DNA of 33,833 bases from Bacillota bacterium (GCA_017443515.1 JAFRXM010000019.1:1-33833), one strand, 5' to 3'. Counted from the first letter of the stretch, positions 23,899 to 32,952 are shown. Program-made: numbers and translations. Notes: generated by a model not told the origin, from the letters alone.

Positions 23899-24522
23899 TC
23901 TATTGATGCTCTTAAGAGCGCTTATAAGTATGTCTCCAAGGCCCGCCACGCCTTCCGAAGATAGCGATACGGGGAAGTTATCGGAGAAAAGCAGCTGGGC
24001 TGACGGCGGGAACTCCTCGTCAGGACCCCAGATTATCATCCTTATAAACAGGCCCGGCATGAACTCTATCTCATAGGCTGCGTCGCCGCCGCTGATCTTT
24101 GTGGCTCCGAGCGCTTCGCAGTCTGCGCAGAAGGCCTGAATCTTGGTGCCGTAGGAGAAAGCAAGCCGCTTAAGGCAGCGCCCCTCGAAAGCCTTGTAAT
24201 AAAGTTCTCCGCTGGGATACTCGCGGAATGATATGAATTTGCCTGTCCCGGGAGCATAGTTGCTTTCCGTAAGGAAATGCAGCAAAAGGACCTGCACGCC
24301 CTGGGCGGCAAGGAAGTCCGGCTTATCTTCCGTGAGTTTTTTGAAGACAAAGTCCGGGATCCGCACGCTGTACCTGCACCCCATGATGGTAACGAATACA
24401 CAGTCGGCTTCCTTTTCCAGGCTGCAGCGCAGTGCCACTTCGTCTGCGGTCATGCCCCGGAGCTTTTCCTTATACCAGCGCAGCGGGTTTTCTCTGTAGT
24501 TGTTAGGTACTTCTTTTTGCAT
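23881..24522 (-). CDS. DUF3786 protein at the end of the acs operon
   Basis: The 213-residue soluble protein matches DUF3786, a family seen mainly in anaerobes, often beside corrinoid-dependent methyl-transfer genes. Its cysteines (for example CADCEALG near residue 132) could bind metal, but no role has been established to my knowledge. It follows acsV by 6 bases and is the last gene before the terminator, whose stem overlaps its final codons. The context suggests a helper in corrinoid protein activation or acetyl-CoA synthase maturation; this is inference. Confidence 0.8.
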   Translation of the reverse strand: MQKEVPNNYRENPLRWYKEKLRGMTADEVALRCSLEKEADCVFVTIMGCRYSVRIPDFVFKKLTEDKPDFLAAQGVQVLLLHFLTESNYAPGTGKFISFREYPSGELYYKAFEGRCLKRLAFSYGTKIQAFCADCEALGATKISGGDAAYEIEFMPGLFIRMIIWGPDEEFPPSAQLLFSDNFPVSLSSEGVAGLGDILISALKSINRNKPQT

Positions 24523-24528
24523 GGTATA

Positions 24529-26439
24529 TCAGTTCTGTTTTACGCTGGGGAACAGGGAAGCGTCGGTGTGTGGCAGGAAGCAGGCTGCGACAAATGAATC
24601 CATATATCCCGGAATAGCTGAAAGCTCCAGGTAGGTCATGCTCTGTGCGAGCTCATTTATCTTTTCGCGCGCCGCAGTGCTCGTAAGACCTGCGTAGGCT
24701 CCGGCAAGCGAGGAGTTTCCTATGTAGTGGAAGCGCTCTCTTTCGATATCCGGGAGCATGCCTATGCGCACTGCGTTGTCCATGTCTATGCCGCTTCCGA
24801 TGCCGCCGGCAACGTAGACGCTGTCGATGACGCTCACGTCCATGTCGAGAGACTGCAGCATGGTCATGATTGCTGAGAATATGGAACCCTTGGCGCGTAT
24901 GAAGTTGTCAATATCGGTCTCGGAGATGCTGACCTCGCGGCCGTCGTCTCTTACTGCAAGAACATAGCGTCCCATGCCGTGCTCGTTGTGCTTTACGCGT
25001 TCGCCTTCACGAACGAACTTGCCCTTGGCGTTTATGATGCCGCAGCGGAAAAGTTCGGAAATAACGTCGATAAGGCCGCTTCCGCAAAGGCCTATCAGGG
25101 CTCCGCCGCCTATTATGCTAAGGCTCGGTTCCATGGTGTCCTTATCTATGGTGCAAGCTTCCGCGGCTCCGTCTGTTGCGCGCATTCCGCAGGAAATGTC
25201 TCCGCCTTCGAACGCGGGGCCGGCGGAGCATGCGCAGCTCATCAGGAAATCCCTGTTTCCAAGGACCAGCTCGCCGTTAGTTCCCAAGTCTATGAAGAGG
25301 TTTATTTCGTCCTTGTCCCAGACCATGCTTGCAAGGGTGCCGGCTGTGATATCTCCGCCTACATAACTTCCGATATTAGGCATTATGTGCACCGGTGCCT
25401 TGGGATTTACCGGAAGGCCGAGCTCGCCGGCAGGTACCGGATCGCAGGAGAAGAAGGCCGGGATGTAGGGCTCGCGCCTTAACGGACCCGCGTCTATTCC
25501 CAGGAACAGGTGGTTCATGGTGCTGTTTCCGGCTATCGTAAGGCTTATGACAGCGTCGGCAGGGACCTTAGCTTCTTTTTCCATGGCGAGGATAAGCGGG
25601 ATAAGCGTTTCCTTTATCACCGCGTCCTGAAGTATCTTTATTCCGCCGGGTTTTTCCTGTTCTACTATTCTGTGTATGACGTCAGCACCGTAGCGTATCT
25701 GGCCGTTTCCGGAGGAAGCTTTTGCGAGTATCTTTCCGCTCTCAAGATCTGCGAGTATTCCTGTTACGGAAGTGGTTCCTATGTCTATTGCAAGTCCGCA
25801 GGCGGGAGCTGCGTCGGATGCCGGCGCTACGCGGAGTATCTCAGCTCTGTCTTCGTATTTCTGTACTGTAAGGCTGAGGTCGAACTGCGCGTCCCTGAGT
25901 TTTCCGGGTAGGGTCTTAAGCACAGAGTAGGGGATGATCACATCAGACGCGCCAAGCTCGGCGGCAGCGGCTCTTGAGAGCCTTTCGTCATCGGGCATGG
26001 TGTCGTCAAGAGTTGGTTCTTCGAGTTTTATCTTAAGGACCTGAGCTCCGTTTCCGAAGGCTAGGCCCGCGTTTTCTATGTCGTTCTGGCACTGCGTGAA
26101 GATCTCTACTTCCTTTCCTGACGAAAGATCCGCGACCTTCATACGGCTCTTGTATGCTGCAGCGATATCGGGGACTTCTACGGTTATGTCTTCACTGACC
26201 TTGGAAAGGCAGGCGAGCCTCCATCCGGTATCAAAATCTTCCTTGTTTATGTGGCGCGTCTCTGTACTGTCCACGTTACCTTCGGCTATCCTTATCCTGC
26301 ACTTGCCGCAGGAGCCGTTTCCGGAGCAGGGCGCGTCTATCGCAACATTGGCAAGTCTTGCTGCGGAGAGCACGTCGGTGCCGCTCTGAACTTCTATGGA
26401 AGTAGTGGTGTTGTCTGATATGAAACTGATCTTTGGCAT
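24529..26439 (-). CDS. acsV: corrinoid protein reductive activator (RACo/AcsV type)
   Basis: The 636-residue protein starts with a [2Fe-2S] ferredoxin domain, with ligands C38, C44, C47 and, later, C77. A linker domain follows, then an ASKHA ATPase-like domain (DUF4445) that begins near residue 205 with GLAIDIGTTSVTG. Such proteins use ATP to reduce accidentally oxidised Co(II) corrinoid of the corrinoid iron-sulfur protein back to Co(I), so that methyl transfer can resume. The layout and length fit RACo. It lies directly downstream of acsB, but a terminator-like hairpin in the 75-base gap may lower its level relative to the structural subunits, which would suit a catalytic repair protein. 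Confidence 0.92.
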   Translation of the reverse strand: MPKISFISDNTTTSIEVQSGTDVLSAARLANVAIDAPCSGNGSCGKCRIRIAEGNVDSTETRHINKEDFDTGWRLACLSKVSEDITVEVPDIAAAYKSRMKVADLSSGKEVEIFTQCQNDIENAGLAFGNGAQVLKIKLEEPTLDDTMPDDERLSRAAAAELGASDVIIPYSVLKTLPGKLRDAQFDLSLTVQKYEDRAEILRVAPASDAAPACGLAIDIGTTSVTGILADLESGKILAKASSGNGQIRYGADVIHRIVEQEKPGGIKILQDAVIKETLIPLILAMEKEAKVPADAVISLTIAGNSTMNHLFLGIDAGPLRREPYIPAFFSCDPVPAGELGLPVNPKAPVHIMPNIGSYVGGDITAGTLASMVWDKDEINLFIDLGTNGELVLGNRDFLMSCACSAGPAFEGGDISCGMRATDGAAEACTIDKDTMEPSLSIIGGGALIGLCGSGLIDVISELFRCGIINAKGKFVREGERVKHNEHGMGRYVLAVRDDGREVSISETDIDNFIRAKGSIFSAIMTMLQSLDMDVSVIDSVYVAGGIGSGIDMDNAVRIGMLPDIERERFHYIGNSSLAGAYAGLTSTAAREKINELAQSMTYLELSAIPGYMDSFVAACFLPHTDASLFPSVKQN

Positions 26440-26463
26440 TTGTCTTCTCCGTAGATATTACAG

Positions 26464-26500
26464 AAAAACGCCGAAGCGCACCGCAAAGGCACGCTCCGGC
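26464..26500 (-). terminator. attenuator-like hairpin between acsB and acsV
   Basis: On the minus strand a 13-bp stem (with three G-U pairs) and 5-base loop is followed by five T. The stem lies at 26470-26500. The short U tract suggests partial rather than full termination. Confidence 0.55.
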
Positions 26501-26514
26501 ATTGTCTAAAAAAC

Positions 26515-28650
26515 TTACATTATCGGGTCCATACCCAGAGCCGGGTGTCCCTTTTCCTCCAGGAAGGCCATAACGCCTTCTGTGTCGGTGGCTATAGTGT
26601 CGTCGCAGATCATGTCTGTGAAGTTGTCTATGCCGAAGAGTTCCTTGGCTGTCTTGTTGAGCCTGGGTGCAACGTCGTCCTTCAGTTCCTTGGGCATCCA
26701 TACGATACGCTCTATACCGCCTTCCGCGCTTATGAACTTCTTGGAAGCGATGAAGTGGCGTCCGTGTCCCATGAAGCCCGGAGTCTGGACTCCGCCGCCT
26801 GTCATGGAAGCCAGCTCGCCGAAGCTCATTCCGGAAGGAGTCATGCCTGCGTACTCACGGTTGCAGATGATGACGCCGTTAGCTTCCGGCATGATGCCGC
26901 AGATGCACTCGAAGCAGCCGCAGCTGGTCATCGGGTCTTCGATGAGGGAGTACAGTGTGACCTGCTCAACAGCGCCGTGGGTAGCTTCTCCGACTACCTT
27001 GTTGACTTCTGTGTAAGCGCCTGTGCGCTCGTCGGTGCAGCCGATCTTCTTGATTGGCTGGCACGGTCCGGTAGGATTGAGCTCGTTGGTGGCCTTTGCG
27101 TCGAGCCAGGAAACGGCGCCGCACAGACCGAGTCTTTCCGGAGTTACCACGCAGCAGTGGCTGGGCGAGAAGCTCTGGCAGAGTATGCAGGTGTAGAATG
27201 TGTCGACGCTCTCGTCGGACATGGATTCGAGCCTTTCATCACGTGCGTTGTAGGCGGGCATAGCTTCCTCTGCGAGGATCTTTTCTACCTTTTCTTTGTC
27301 AGTCACGAGGGTGACCTGGCACTTGTCTACTACGCTGCCGAATTCGTCCATGATCATGGCGTAGAGAACTTCTGCCATATCCTTGAGGCGGAGTCCGCTC
27401 TCGAAGGCTGCTTTGCTGATACGGATCCTGATGAGGTTCCTCTGGCCGGTGTGCATAACGCCTTCGAGGTAGTTGAACCATGCGTGGATCTTTCTCTCGA
27501 TTACCGGCTCGAAGTCTTTCTGCATCTTGGAGCCTGCAACTTCTACGTAGGTAGCAAGCGGCAGCTCAGCGCCGAGCTCTACCTGGTCGAAGTCCGGTCC
27601 TATGACTGTGATCTTGTGATCTTCTACCTTGTCGATATCTCTCATAGTTACGAGCTCGCAGGTGGGGCTTGCGTGAGAGGACATCTCGACCTGCATGTCG
27701 CCCTTGCGGATGATCTCGCCTTCGAACGCCGCTGCGAAAGCGACAGGAACCTTGACGGCAGCAGCCTTGATCTTGATGTTCCTGAGTTCAAGTGATCTCT
27801 TGACTGTGAGGTCGTAGTCGGTGACCGCTTCGAGAGCACCGGGTACCTGGAGGTCGCCGATGGGCTGGTCCACAACGACGGGGAAGCCGAGAGCTATGGC
27901 TCCTGCGCCTGCGGATACAACTACCTCGTTGAGAGGTCCGAATGTATTGACGAATGCGGGTACTCTGTTCTTTGTGTAGTCGATGAGTCCTGCGAGGTTG
28001 CCCGGTTCGAGGTTGCCGAAGATGAGGGCTGCGCGGACAGCGACTGTTACTACGTGGATGACGGAAGTCACGTCGTGGCCGAGGGGCACGACACGGAGCT
28101 CAAGGCCCATCTTTACTCCCTGTTCGACGCACTGCTCGATGCAGTCACCGATGAGGAAGGATACGATACCCTTGCTCTGGTAATCCTTTACGACCTTCGC
28201 TACAACTGCGGGATCGTCAGCTTTGCCGATAACAACAGCAACGCCGGGGATGTCGCCGGTTACGAGGGGTACGCCAAGGGATCTGATGACTGGGTCGGGC
28301 ACGAAGCCTATTCCGCTCTCGTTCTCGTAGGGGTTTGCTCCTCCGACGTACTTGAGACCTTCGATGATCTCAGCGCCTACGGCTGTTGCAAGACCTGCGT
28401 TGAGAGCCTGGCCTATGTCGTCCTGGTTGGTGATGAGGCTCTTGAGGACGCCCACGCATGCAGGAAGATCTCCCAGAGTCTTTACCTTAACGCCTGTAGC
28501 GGCGTAGATGGTGGGGAAGAAATAAGCGGTATCGGGGAAAGCTACCGGAGTTTCCGCACCGTTTTTAGCTATGGCATCGTTTACAGCGCCTTCGGTAAGT
28601 CCGGCTACTGCGTTGGAGCCTGCATAGATAAGATCTGTTAATGCACTCAT
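26515..28650 (-). CDS. acsB: acetyl-CoA synthase (CODH/ACS complex subunit, bacterial alpha / archaeal beta)
   Basis: This enzyme makes acetyl-CoA from CO, a methyl group on the corrinoid protein, and CoA. The 711-residue protein keeps a complete A-cluster: C488, C491, C500 and C510 for the [4Fe-4S] cubane and proximal nickel, and C577-G-C579 for the distal nickel. All are exactly 18 less than the numbering I recall for Moorella (506, 509, 518, 528, 595, 597). The N-terminal CODH-contacting domain is also present (residues 1-310), so a CODH partner is expected somewhere in the genome. It sits after acsE. GGAGG lies 12 bases before the ATG, a longer spacing than in its neighbours. Confidence 0.96.
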   Translation of the reverse strand: MSALTDLIYAGSNAVAGLTEGAVNDAIAKNGAETPVAFPDTAYFFPTIYAATGVKVKTLGDLPACVGVLKSLITNQDDIGQALNAGLATAVGAEIIEGLKYVGGANPYENESGIGFVPDPVIRSLGVPLVTGDIPGVAVVIGKADDPAVVAKVVKDYQSKGIVSFLIGDCIEQCVEQGVKMGLELRVVPLGHDVTSVIHVVTVAVRAALIFGNLEPGNLAGLIDYTKNRVPAFVNTFGPLNEVVVSAGAGAIALGFPVVVDQPIGDLQVPGALEAVTDYDLTVKRSLELRNIKIKAAAVKVPVAFAAAFEGEIIRKGDMQVEMSSHASPTCELVTMRDIDKVEDHKITVIGPDFDQVELGAELPLATYVEVAGSKMQKDFEPVIERKIHAWFNYLEGVMHTGQRNLIRIRISKAAFESGLRLKDMAEVLYAMIMDEFGSVVDKCQVTLVTDKEKVEKILAEEAMPAYNARDERLESMSDESVDTFYTCILCQSFSPSHCCVVTPERLGLCGAVSWLDAKATNELNPTGPCQPIKKIGCTDERTGAYTEVNKVVGEATHGAVEQVTLYSLIEDPMTSCGCFECICGIMPEANGVIICNREYAGMTPSGMSFGELASMTGGGVQTPGFMGHGRHFIASKKFISAEGGIERIVWMPKELKDDVAPRLNKTAKELFGIDNFTDMICDDTIATDTEGVMAFLEEKGHPALGMDPIM

Positions 28651-28676
28651 TACTTTACTGTTCCTCCAAATAGATT

Positions 28677-29462
28677 TTAGATCTCAAGATAAGAGTCTGC
28701 GTAGAGGTTGTTGTTCTTGATAATGTCGCAGGACTTGATGGTCTCCATGAGCCTGAGGTCGCAGGGGTTGACGATGGCGGAGGTGAGGCCGCACATCATA
28801 GCCATTGCTACCATAGCGCTGTCCATGATGGGACGGATGTGCTTGGGCATACCGTTGGAGTTGTTGGAAAGGCCGCCGGTGGAGTTGAGGCCCTGCTCGG
28901 CGATCTGACGGATGAACTCAAGAACGTCCATCTGCTTGTCCTGCATTCCCTTTATGACAAGGAAGAGGGGGTCGAACCACATGTCGAGAGGATCCATTCC
29001 AAGGCCCATACCGCGTTCGAGGAGCTCCATCATGTAGGACATACGCTCGTCGTTGTCGGAAGGAACGCCTGCCTTTGAGCAGAGCGCTACGCAGATAGCG
29101 TCGTTTGCGGCAGCAAGGTCGAGATACTCGATGCGGTCGCCGGCGTCAGCGGAGTTTACGATGGGCTTGCCCTTCGCCCTGTTGTATACCTGGATACCGG
29201 CTTCGATAGCCTTCATGTTGGCAGTATCGAAAGCAAGAGGTACGTTGTCGAAGTTCTCCTGGAGAAGCTTGACGGCCCAGGTCATGAGTTCGGGACCGTT
29301 GCTTTCAGCAGGGCCGATGTTGACGTCAAGATAAGTAGCGCCTGCGTCGATCTGTTCTTTGGCCCTCTTGAGTATAGGCGCGGGATCCTTTTCATCCATA
29401 GCCTTGCGGATAGTGGGGGAGATGCAGTGGATGCGCTCTCCGATGGTAATGAATTTTGCCAT
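28677..29462 (-). CDS. acsE: methyltetrahydrofolate:corrinoid iron-sulfur protein methyltransferase
   Basis: AcsE moves the methyl group of 5-methyltetrahydrofolate to the Co(I) corrinoid of the AcsCD protein. The 261-residue protein is a full-length pterin-binding TIM barrel: IGERIH at 7-12, YLDVNIGPAES at 44-54, NSADAG near 123-128, and the GGLSNNSNGMP stretch near 196-206, where the Asn residue helps protonate and activate the pterin. It lies between acsC (73-base gap with a hairpin) and acsB (26-base gap) and starts behind AAGGGAG. Confidence 0.95.
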   Translation of the reverse strand: MAKFITIGERIHCISPTIRKAMDEKDPAPILKRAKEQIDAGATYLDVNIGPAESNGPELMTWAVKLLQENFDNVPLAFDTANMKAIEAGIQVYNRAKGKPIVNSADAGDRIEYLDLAAANDAICVALCSKAGVPSDNDERMSYMMELLERGMGLGMDPLDMWFDPLFLVIKGMQDKQMDVLEFIRQIAEQGLNSTGGLSNNSNGMPKHIRPIMDSAMVAMAMMCGLTSAIVNPCDLRLMETIKSCDIIKNNNLYADSYLEI

Positions 29463-29495
29463 ATTAGTGCTCCCTTCAATTGTTAATTATATGCG

Positions 29496-29524
29496 TTACC
29501 GCGGCTTTTTCAGGGCCGCGGTAA
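29496..29524. other. stable intercistronic hairpin between acsC and acsE
   Basis: A perfect 10-bp stem (TTACCGCGGC with GCCGCGGTAA) surrounds a 9-base loop. In the direction of transcription no T tract follows, so it is not a standard terminator. It may mark an RNA processing or mRNA-protecting site. Confidence 0.5.
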
Positions 29525-29535
29525 AATTGAACCAA

Positions 29536-30882
29536 TTACTTAAAATTGTTCCTCATGTAGTTGACGAGCTCGATAGCTTCAGTTGTACCGACTATGATCT
29601 CCCAGTCGGGCAGCTTGGCTTCCAGTTCTCCCTTAAGAACTGCGACCTTTCCGGGAAGTATGAGCTTTCTGCTCTTGACCTTGTCCTGTACCTCTTCGGT
29701 AATGAACTTGGCTATGCTGCCTGCGGAGAGCTTTCCTGCAGCCCATGCTGTAAGTACGGAATATCCGCCCGCGTCGGTGATGAGGAAGTTTACGGGCACT
29801 CCGCTGCGCTCCAGCTCGCCGGATACTACGAAGTAAGTGAGGGCGAAGTCTACGGTTATGGCGCAGGGGGAGTTCTCGTCTGCGCCGTTCATCGGATAGA
29901 TTCCCGGGGAGACGCGCATCGGCTTCTGAGGATCTGTGAAGATGTTCTGCCTCAGGCCGCAGAGCGGCAGAGCCTGTGCGTAGGTGAGCTGGTCGAGCAC
30001 GATGATGGAACCGTACTTGAGGACGAACATAGCAGCGTAAGCGGTCTGCAGGTGGGTGTTGCCGCCTGCGAGCTTGGCGACGTTTACTATGGACGGATAT
30101 CCGCAGGTGCGGTCGCCGTCGGTAATAGCGCTGCGGCGGAGCTGTACTGCGTTTGCGAATGTCTCTTTTGCGGTTTCTGCGGTGACATCGATCACGAGGT
30201 TCTTGTTGCCCAGCTTTTCGATAGCTGCTACGGTGTCGTGGATCTCGGAAAGATCTTTGCCGGAAACGCCCAGCACAACGCCTGCTTCCTTGGCGATATT
30301 GCACATAGCTTCGTAGTTGGAAGCGTCAGCGCCGTTGAGTATGGGCTTCTTTTCCTTGCAGAGCTCTACAGCTGCCTTTGCAACTTCGGGATCCTTTACG
30401 CCGAGGATGAGGACCTGCTCAAGGCCAGCGACCTTCTTTACGAGGTTCAGATAAGCGTCTGCGCCCTTGGCTTCTGCGTAGTTTACGTAGAGCATCTCGG
30501 AGTACATGCGCTCACCGATACGGTCGTAATCTACCTTCTTGATGTTCGCGAGAACAGCGTCGATCTCAGCGTCGTCCATGCAGCTGCATATTGTGGAAGC
30601 GAACAGGTTCTTGCTGACGAATGTCTTCTCGTGGCGGAAGAGAACAGTTTCTCCGCCGAGCTTGTGAGCAGAATCTCCGGTTCCGACCTCGATGGTCTTC
30701 ATCGGGGGTGCTGTAGCCTCGGAGAGCTGATCGATAACGTCCTGGCCCATGTGGGGGCATTTGGTGATGGGTACCGCGCCCTGAGCCACTTTCATGGCGA
30801 AAGCCATGCATGTCGGGGAACCGCATTCCTTGCAGTTCTTCTTCGGTGTGAGCTTGAATATGTCAAGACCTTTAAGTGCCAT
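29536..30882 (-). CDS. acsC: corrinoid iron-sulfur protein large subunit
   Basis: The large subunit carries the [4Fe-4S] cluster and, at its C-terminal domain, the corrinoid. The N-terminal cluster motif is clear: C17, C20, C25 and C42 (NCKECGSPTCMAF, then KCPH). A TIM-barrel domain follows, and the last 110 or so residues form the corrinoid-binding Rossmann-like part. The 448-residue length is normal for AcsC/CdhE. With AcsD it shuttles the methyl group from AcsE to AcsB. The gene follows acsD by 18 bases, behind AGGAGG. Confidence 0.95.
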   Translation of the reverse strand: MALKGLDIFKLTPKKNCKECGSPTCMAFAMKVAQGAVPITKCPHMGQDVIDQLSEATAPPMKTIEVGTGDSAHKLGGETVLFRHEKTFVSKNLFASTICSCMDDAEIDAVLANIKKVDYDRIGERMYSEMLYVNYAEAKGADAYLNLVKKVAGLEQVLILGVKDPEVAKAAVELCKEKKPILNGADASNYEAMCNIAKEAGVVLGVSGKDLSEIHDTVAAIEKLGNKNLVIDVTAETAKETFANAVQLRRSAITDGDRTCGYPSIVNVAKLAGGNTHLQTAYAAMFVLKYGSIIVLDQLTYAQALPLCGLRQNIFTDPQKPMRVSPGIYPMNGADENSPCAITVDFALTYFVVSGELERSGVPVNFLITDAGGYSVLTAWAAGKLSAGSIAKFITEEVQDKVKSRKLILPGKVAVLKGELEAKLPDWEIIVGTTEAIELVNYMRNNFK

Positions 30883-30900
30883 TGTCTGTATCCTCCTTTC

Positions 30901-31839
30901 CTAGCAGAGCGAATCTATCATAGCGTAGATAGTTCTGATAGATTCGGGGTGTTTGAGGATAACAGCGTCCGAACCGGCGGCAAGAGACGCAGCGGCGGTG
31001 GTGACTTCCATGTCTATTCCGCGCTCTTCTCTGGGACCCCAGTCGGGCAGGTCGGCCTCTTCAGCGATAGATTCTTTTACGACCCATGTTTCTGTGGATA
31101 CCGGTGTGATGGTGGGCATCTGGAGCTGGGTGTCATTCTGTCCGAGAGCAGCTGCGCGTACGCGGTCCATAGTGGATACTACGTACTCATAACCGTAACC
31201 GGCAGCTGCAGAACCGAGGTTCATGATCATGGACTTGGGAGAAACGCCAAGCTGCATGAGCAGAACGTTCAGCTGCTTTGCGAGGTTGATGTCTACCGCG
31301 GACTCCGCGCTTACTTTCTGCCCGTAAGCAAGGCCGGCGGATGCGCCTATTGCCTTGTAGCTTTCTTCTCTGGCGCTCATGACAGTGATGTTCTTTCCGG
31401 CAAGAGCTTCGGAGATCTTGGTGAAGAGCTCGGTGTCCTTGTCGATGTTCTTGCATCCCATGATGACCAGCGGCTTGTCGATAGCGTCGGCTACAGCCTT
31501 TGCCTCGGCTATGCAGTCCTCTGTGGATTTGTTTGCTCCGAAGGGATCAGCTGCTGCGAAGTGCAGGCAGATAAAAGCCACCTCGTCCATGGCGGCTGCC
31601 TTCTTTGCTCTTTCGACCACGTCTGCGGCGCCGAAAAACGCTTTGTATCCTTCGGTCTCATCGTCGTATCCGAGATCGCTGATCTCAGCGCCGATGATGG
31701 GTCTGTGCTTGGCTTCCGCGTCGAAGGAATAGAACGGGAAGGTGCTTTCGCCGCCGAAGGTGACTGCCTTATCGCCAGTCCCTAAGGTCACTTCGTTGAC
31801 GGATGCGTTGAATCCGTGCTTCTTTGGTGTGAATGGCAT
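30901..31839 (-). CDS. acsD: corrinoid iron-sulfur protein small subunit
   Basis: The 312-residue protein is a TIM barrel that pairs with AcsC and holds the corrinoid between the two subunits. The N-terminal NEVTLGTGDKAVTFGGE-type segment (the same kind occurs in AcsC as VEVGTGDSAHKLGGE) is characteristic of the two related subunits. Length is normal for AcsD. It precedes acsC in transcription and follows the cooC-type gene across a 66-base AT-rich gap, with AAGGA before the ATG. Confidence 0.94.
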   Translation of the reverse strand: MPFTPKKHGFNASVNEVTLGTGDKAVTFGGESTFPFYSFDAEAKHRPIIGAEISDLGYDDETEGYKAFFGAADVVERAKKAAAMDEVAFICLHFAAADPFGANKSTEDCIAEAKAVADAIDKPLVIMGCKNIDKDTELFTKISEALAGKNITVMSAREESYKAIGASAGLAYGQKVSAESAVDINLAKQLNVLLMQLGVSPKSMIMNLGSAAAGYGYEYVVSTMDRVRAAALGQNDTQLQMPTITPVSTETWVVKESIAEEADLPDWGPREERGIDMEVTTAAASLAAGSDAVILKHPESIRTIYAMIDSLC

Positions 31840-31905
31840 ACTTTATCATCCTTTCTGTGGTAGGTATATATAAAACTCTTAGCAGTTTTAAACCTGATTC
31901 ATTGT

Positions 31906-32676
31906 CTACAGCTGCAGCGTATCGAGCGCGGCGTAGAGCGTCTTTTTGACCGGTGCGTCTTCCGGAATATCCGAGGTAGGAAGGCCTTCGCTGTCCATCT
32001 CGTAGATCTGGTCGGAGTGGGGGAGCACCGCGAGAAGATCCAGGCCGTGTTCCTTTATGGCGGACATGGTGCCTTCGTTGAGCTTTCCGCCCGGCGCTCT
32101 GTTTACTATGAGCTTGGTGACAGGAGGCTCAAGCCCCAGGTCCTTTACCATCTCGTCTATCCTGGCTACAGCCTCGATGCCTCTTCTGGAGCAGTCGCTT
32201 ATGAGGAACAGTATATCGATGCGGGGCAGGATACCTCTTGCGATATGCTCAAGGCCGGCTTCGTTGTCCACGACCAGATAGTTGTAGTTGTCTATGTAGC
32301 GGGAAAGCTGGCTCTGCAGGACGCCGTTTACGTAGCAGTAGCATCCTTTTCCCTGGGTGCGGCCCATGACGAGAAGGTCGTAATCCTTGCCTTCTGCAAG
32401 GGCGTCCTGAAGCTTCATCTCCATGTATTCGGGCTTGGTCATGCCCAGGGGAATGGGGTTCTTTTCGGACATCTCGGCGCGGGCTACTTCTTCGCGGATA
32501 TCGCCGAGGGTGGTCTCGACTTCCATGCCCAGGACCTCGTTGAGGTTGGAGTTCGCATCCGCGTCTACCGCGAGGACAGGGCCTTTGTGGTTCTTTACCA
32601 GGTATTTGATTATCATGCCGCCGGTGGTCGTCTTTCCCGTGCCGCCCTTGCCGGCCAGCGCAATGACTTTAGCCAT
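31906..32676 (-). CDS. cooC: CooC/AcsF-type nickel-insertion ATPase
   Basis: The 256-residue protein is a MinD/ParA-type ATPase with a deviant Walker A motif GKGGTGKTT at 9-17, and D39 in VDADANSNLNEVLG as a Walker A' residue. CooC and AcsF proteins use ATP to load nickel into CODH or acetyl-CoA synthase. The family usually has a CxC metal site in the middle; here GKGCYCYVNG near residue 110-119 supplies it. Its place at the head of the acs operon favours AcsF-like maturation of AcsB, but CooC function for a CODH encoded elsewhere cannot be excluded. Confidence 0.9.
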   Translation of the reverse strand: MAKVIALAGKGGTGKTTTGGMIIKYLVKNHKGPVLAVDADANSNLNEVLGMEVETTLGDIREEVARAEMSEKNPIPLGMTKPEYMEMKLQDALAEGKDYDLLVMGRTQGKGCYCYVNGVLQSQLSRYIDNYNYLVVDNEAGLEHIARGILPRIDILFLISDCSRRGIEAVARIDEMVKDLGLEPPVTKLIVNRAPGGKLNEGTMSAIKEHGLDLLAVLPHSDQIYEMDSEGLPTSDIPEDAPVKKTLYAALDTLQL

Positions 32677-32685
32677 TTTTGCTCC

Positions 32686-32916
32686 TTATATTTCCGTGAA
32701 AGAAAAGCGCTCGTGAAGGCCGTCGGCGGTAACGTCGAAGATGACGGTGCCGGGGGTGAAAGCGTCCTCGGATATCTCTACGCTTTTATGCGAGCGCAGG
32801 AAATTCTCGACCCAGGCGCGTGGATCGTCTGTTTCAATTTCCCTGAAATCTACGTCCCTCATCTGGTTGCCGGAACACTGGTTGAATATCTCGTGTACGA
32901 GCTCGTATTCTTTCAT
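32686..32916 (-). CDS. small conserved-looking protein at the head of the acs operon, 76 aa
   Basis: The 76-residue acidic, soluble protein begins MKEYELVHEIFNQCSGNQMRD and has one cysteine. I do not recognise a family by name. It is the first gene after the acs promoter and is followed 9 bases later by the cooC-type gene, so it is almost certainly part of the operon and worth considering as a maturation or regulatory factor. The start is supported by the promoter about 36 bases upstream. The leader shows only a weak AAGGA. Confidence 0.7.
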   Translation of the reverse strand: MKEYELVHEIFNQCSGNQMRDVDFREIETDDPRAWVENFLRSHKSVEISEDAFTPGTVIFDVTADGLHERFSFTEI

Positions 32917-32952
32917 AAGACATAATCCTTGACTTTAAATTAATCTCTTTAA

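Noticed and set aside
26545-27795. A 416-codon open frame on the + strand opposite acsB.
   Set aside because: It lies wholly inside the antisense of acsB, with no ribosome binding site, promoter or domain. Treated as a codon-use shadow.
29359-31785. An open frame of 808 codons on the + strand opposite acsC and acsD.
   Set aside because: It is antisense to two well-recognised full-length genes, has no recognisable domain and a very odd composition (rich in Cys, Val, Gly, Ser). Long shadow frames are expected opposite genes with biased codon use.
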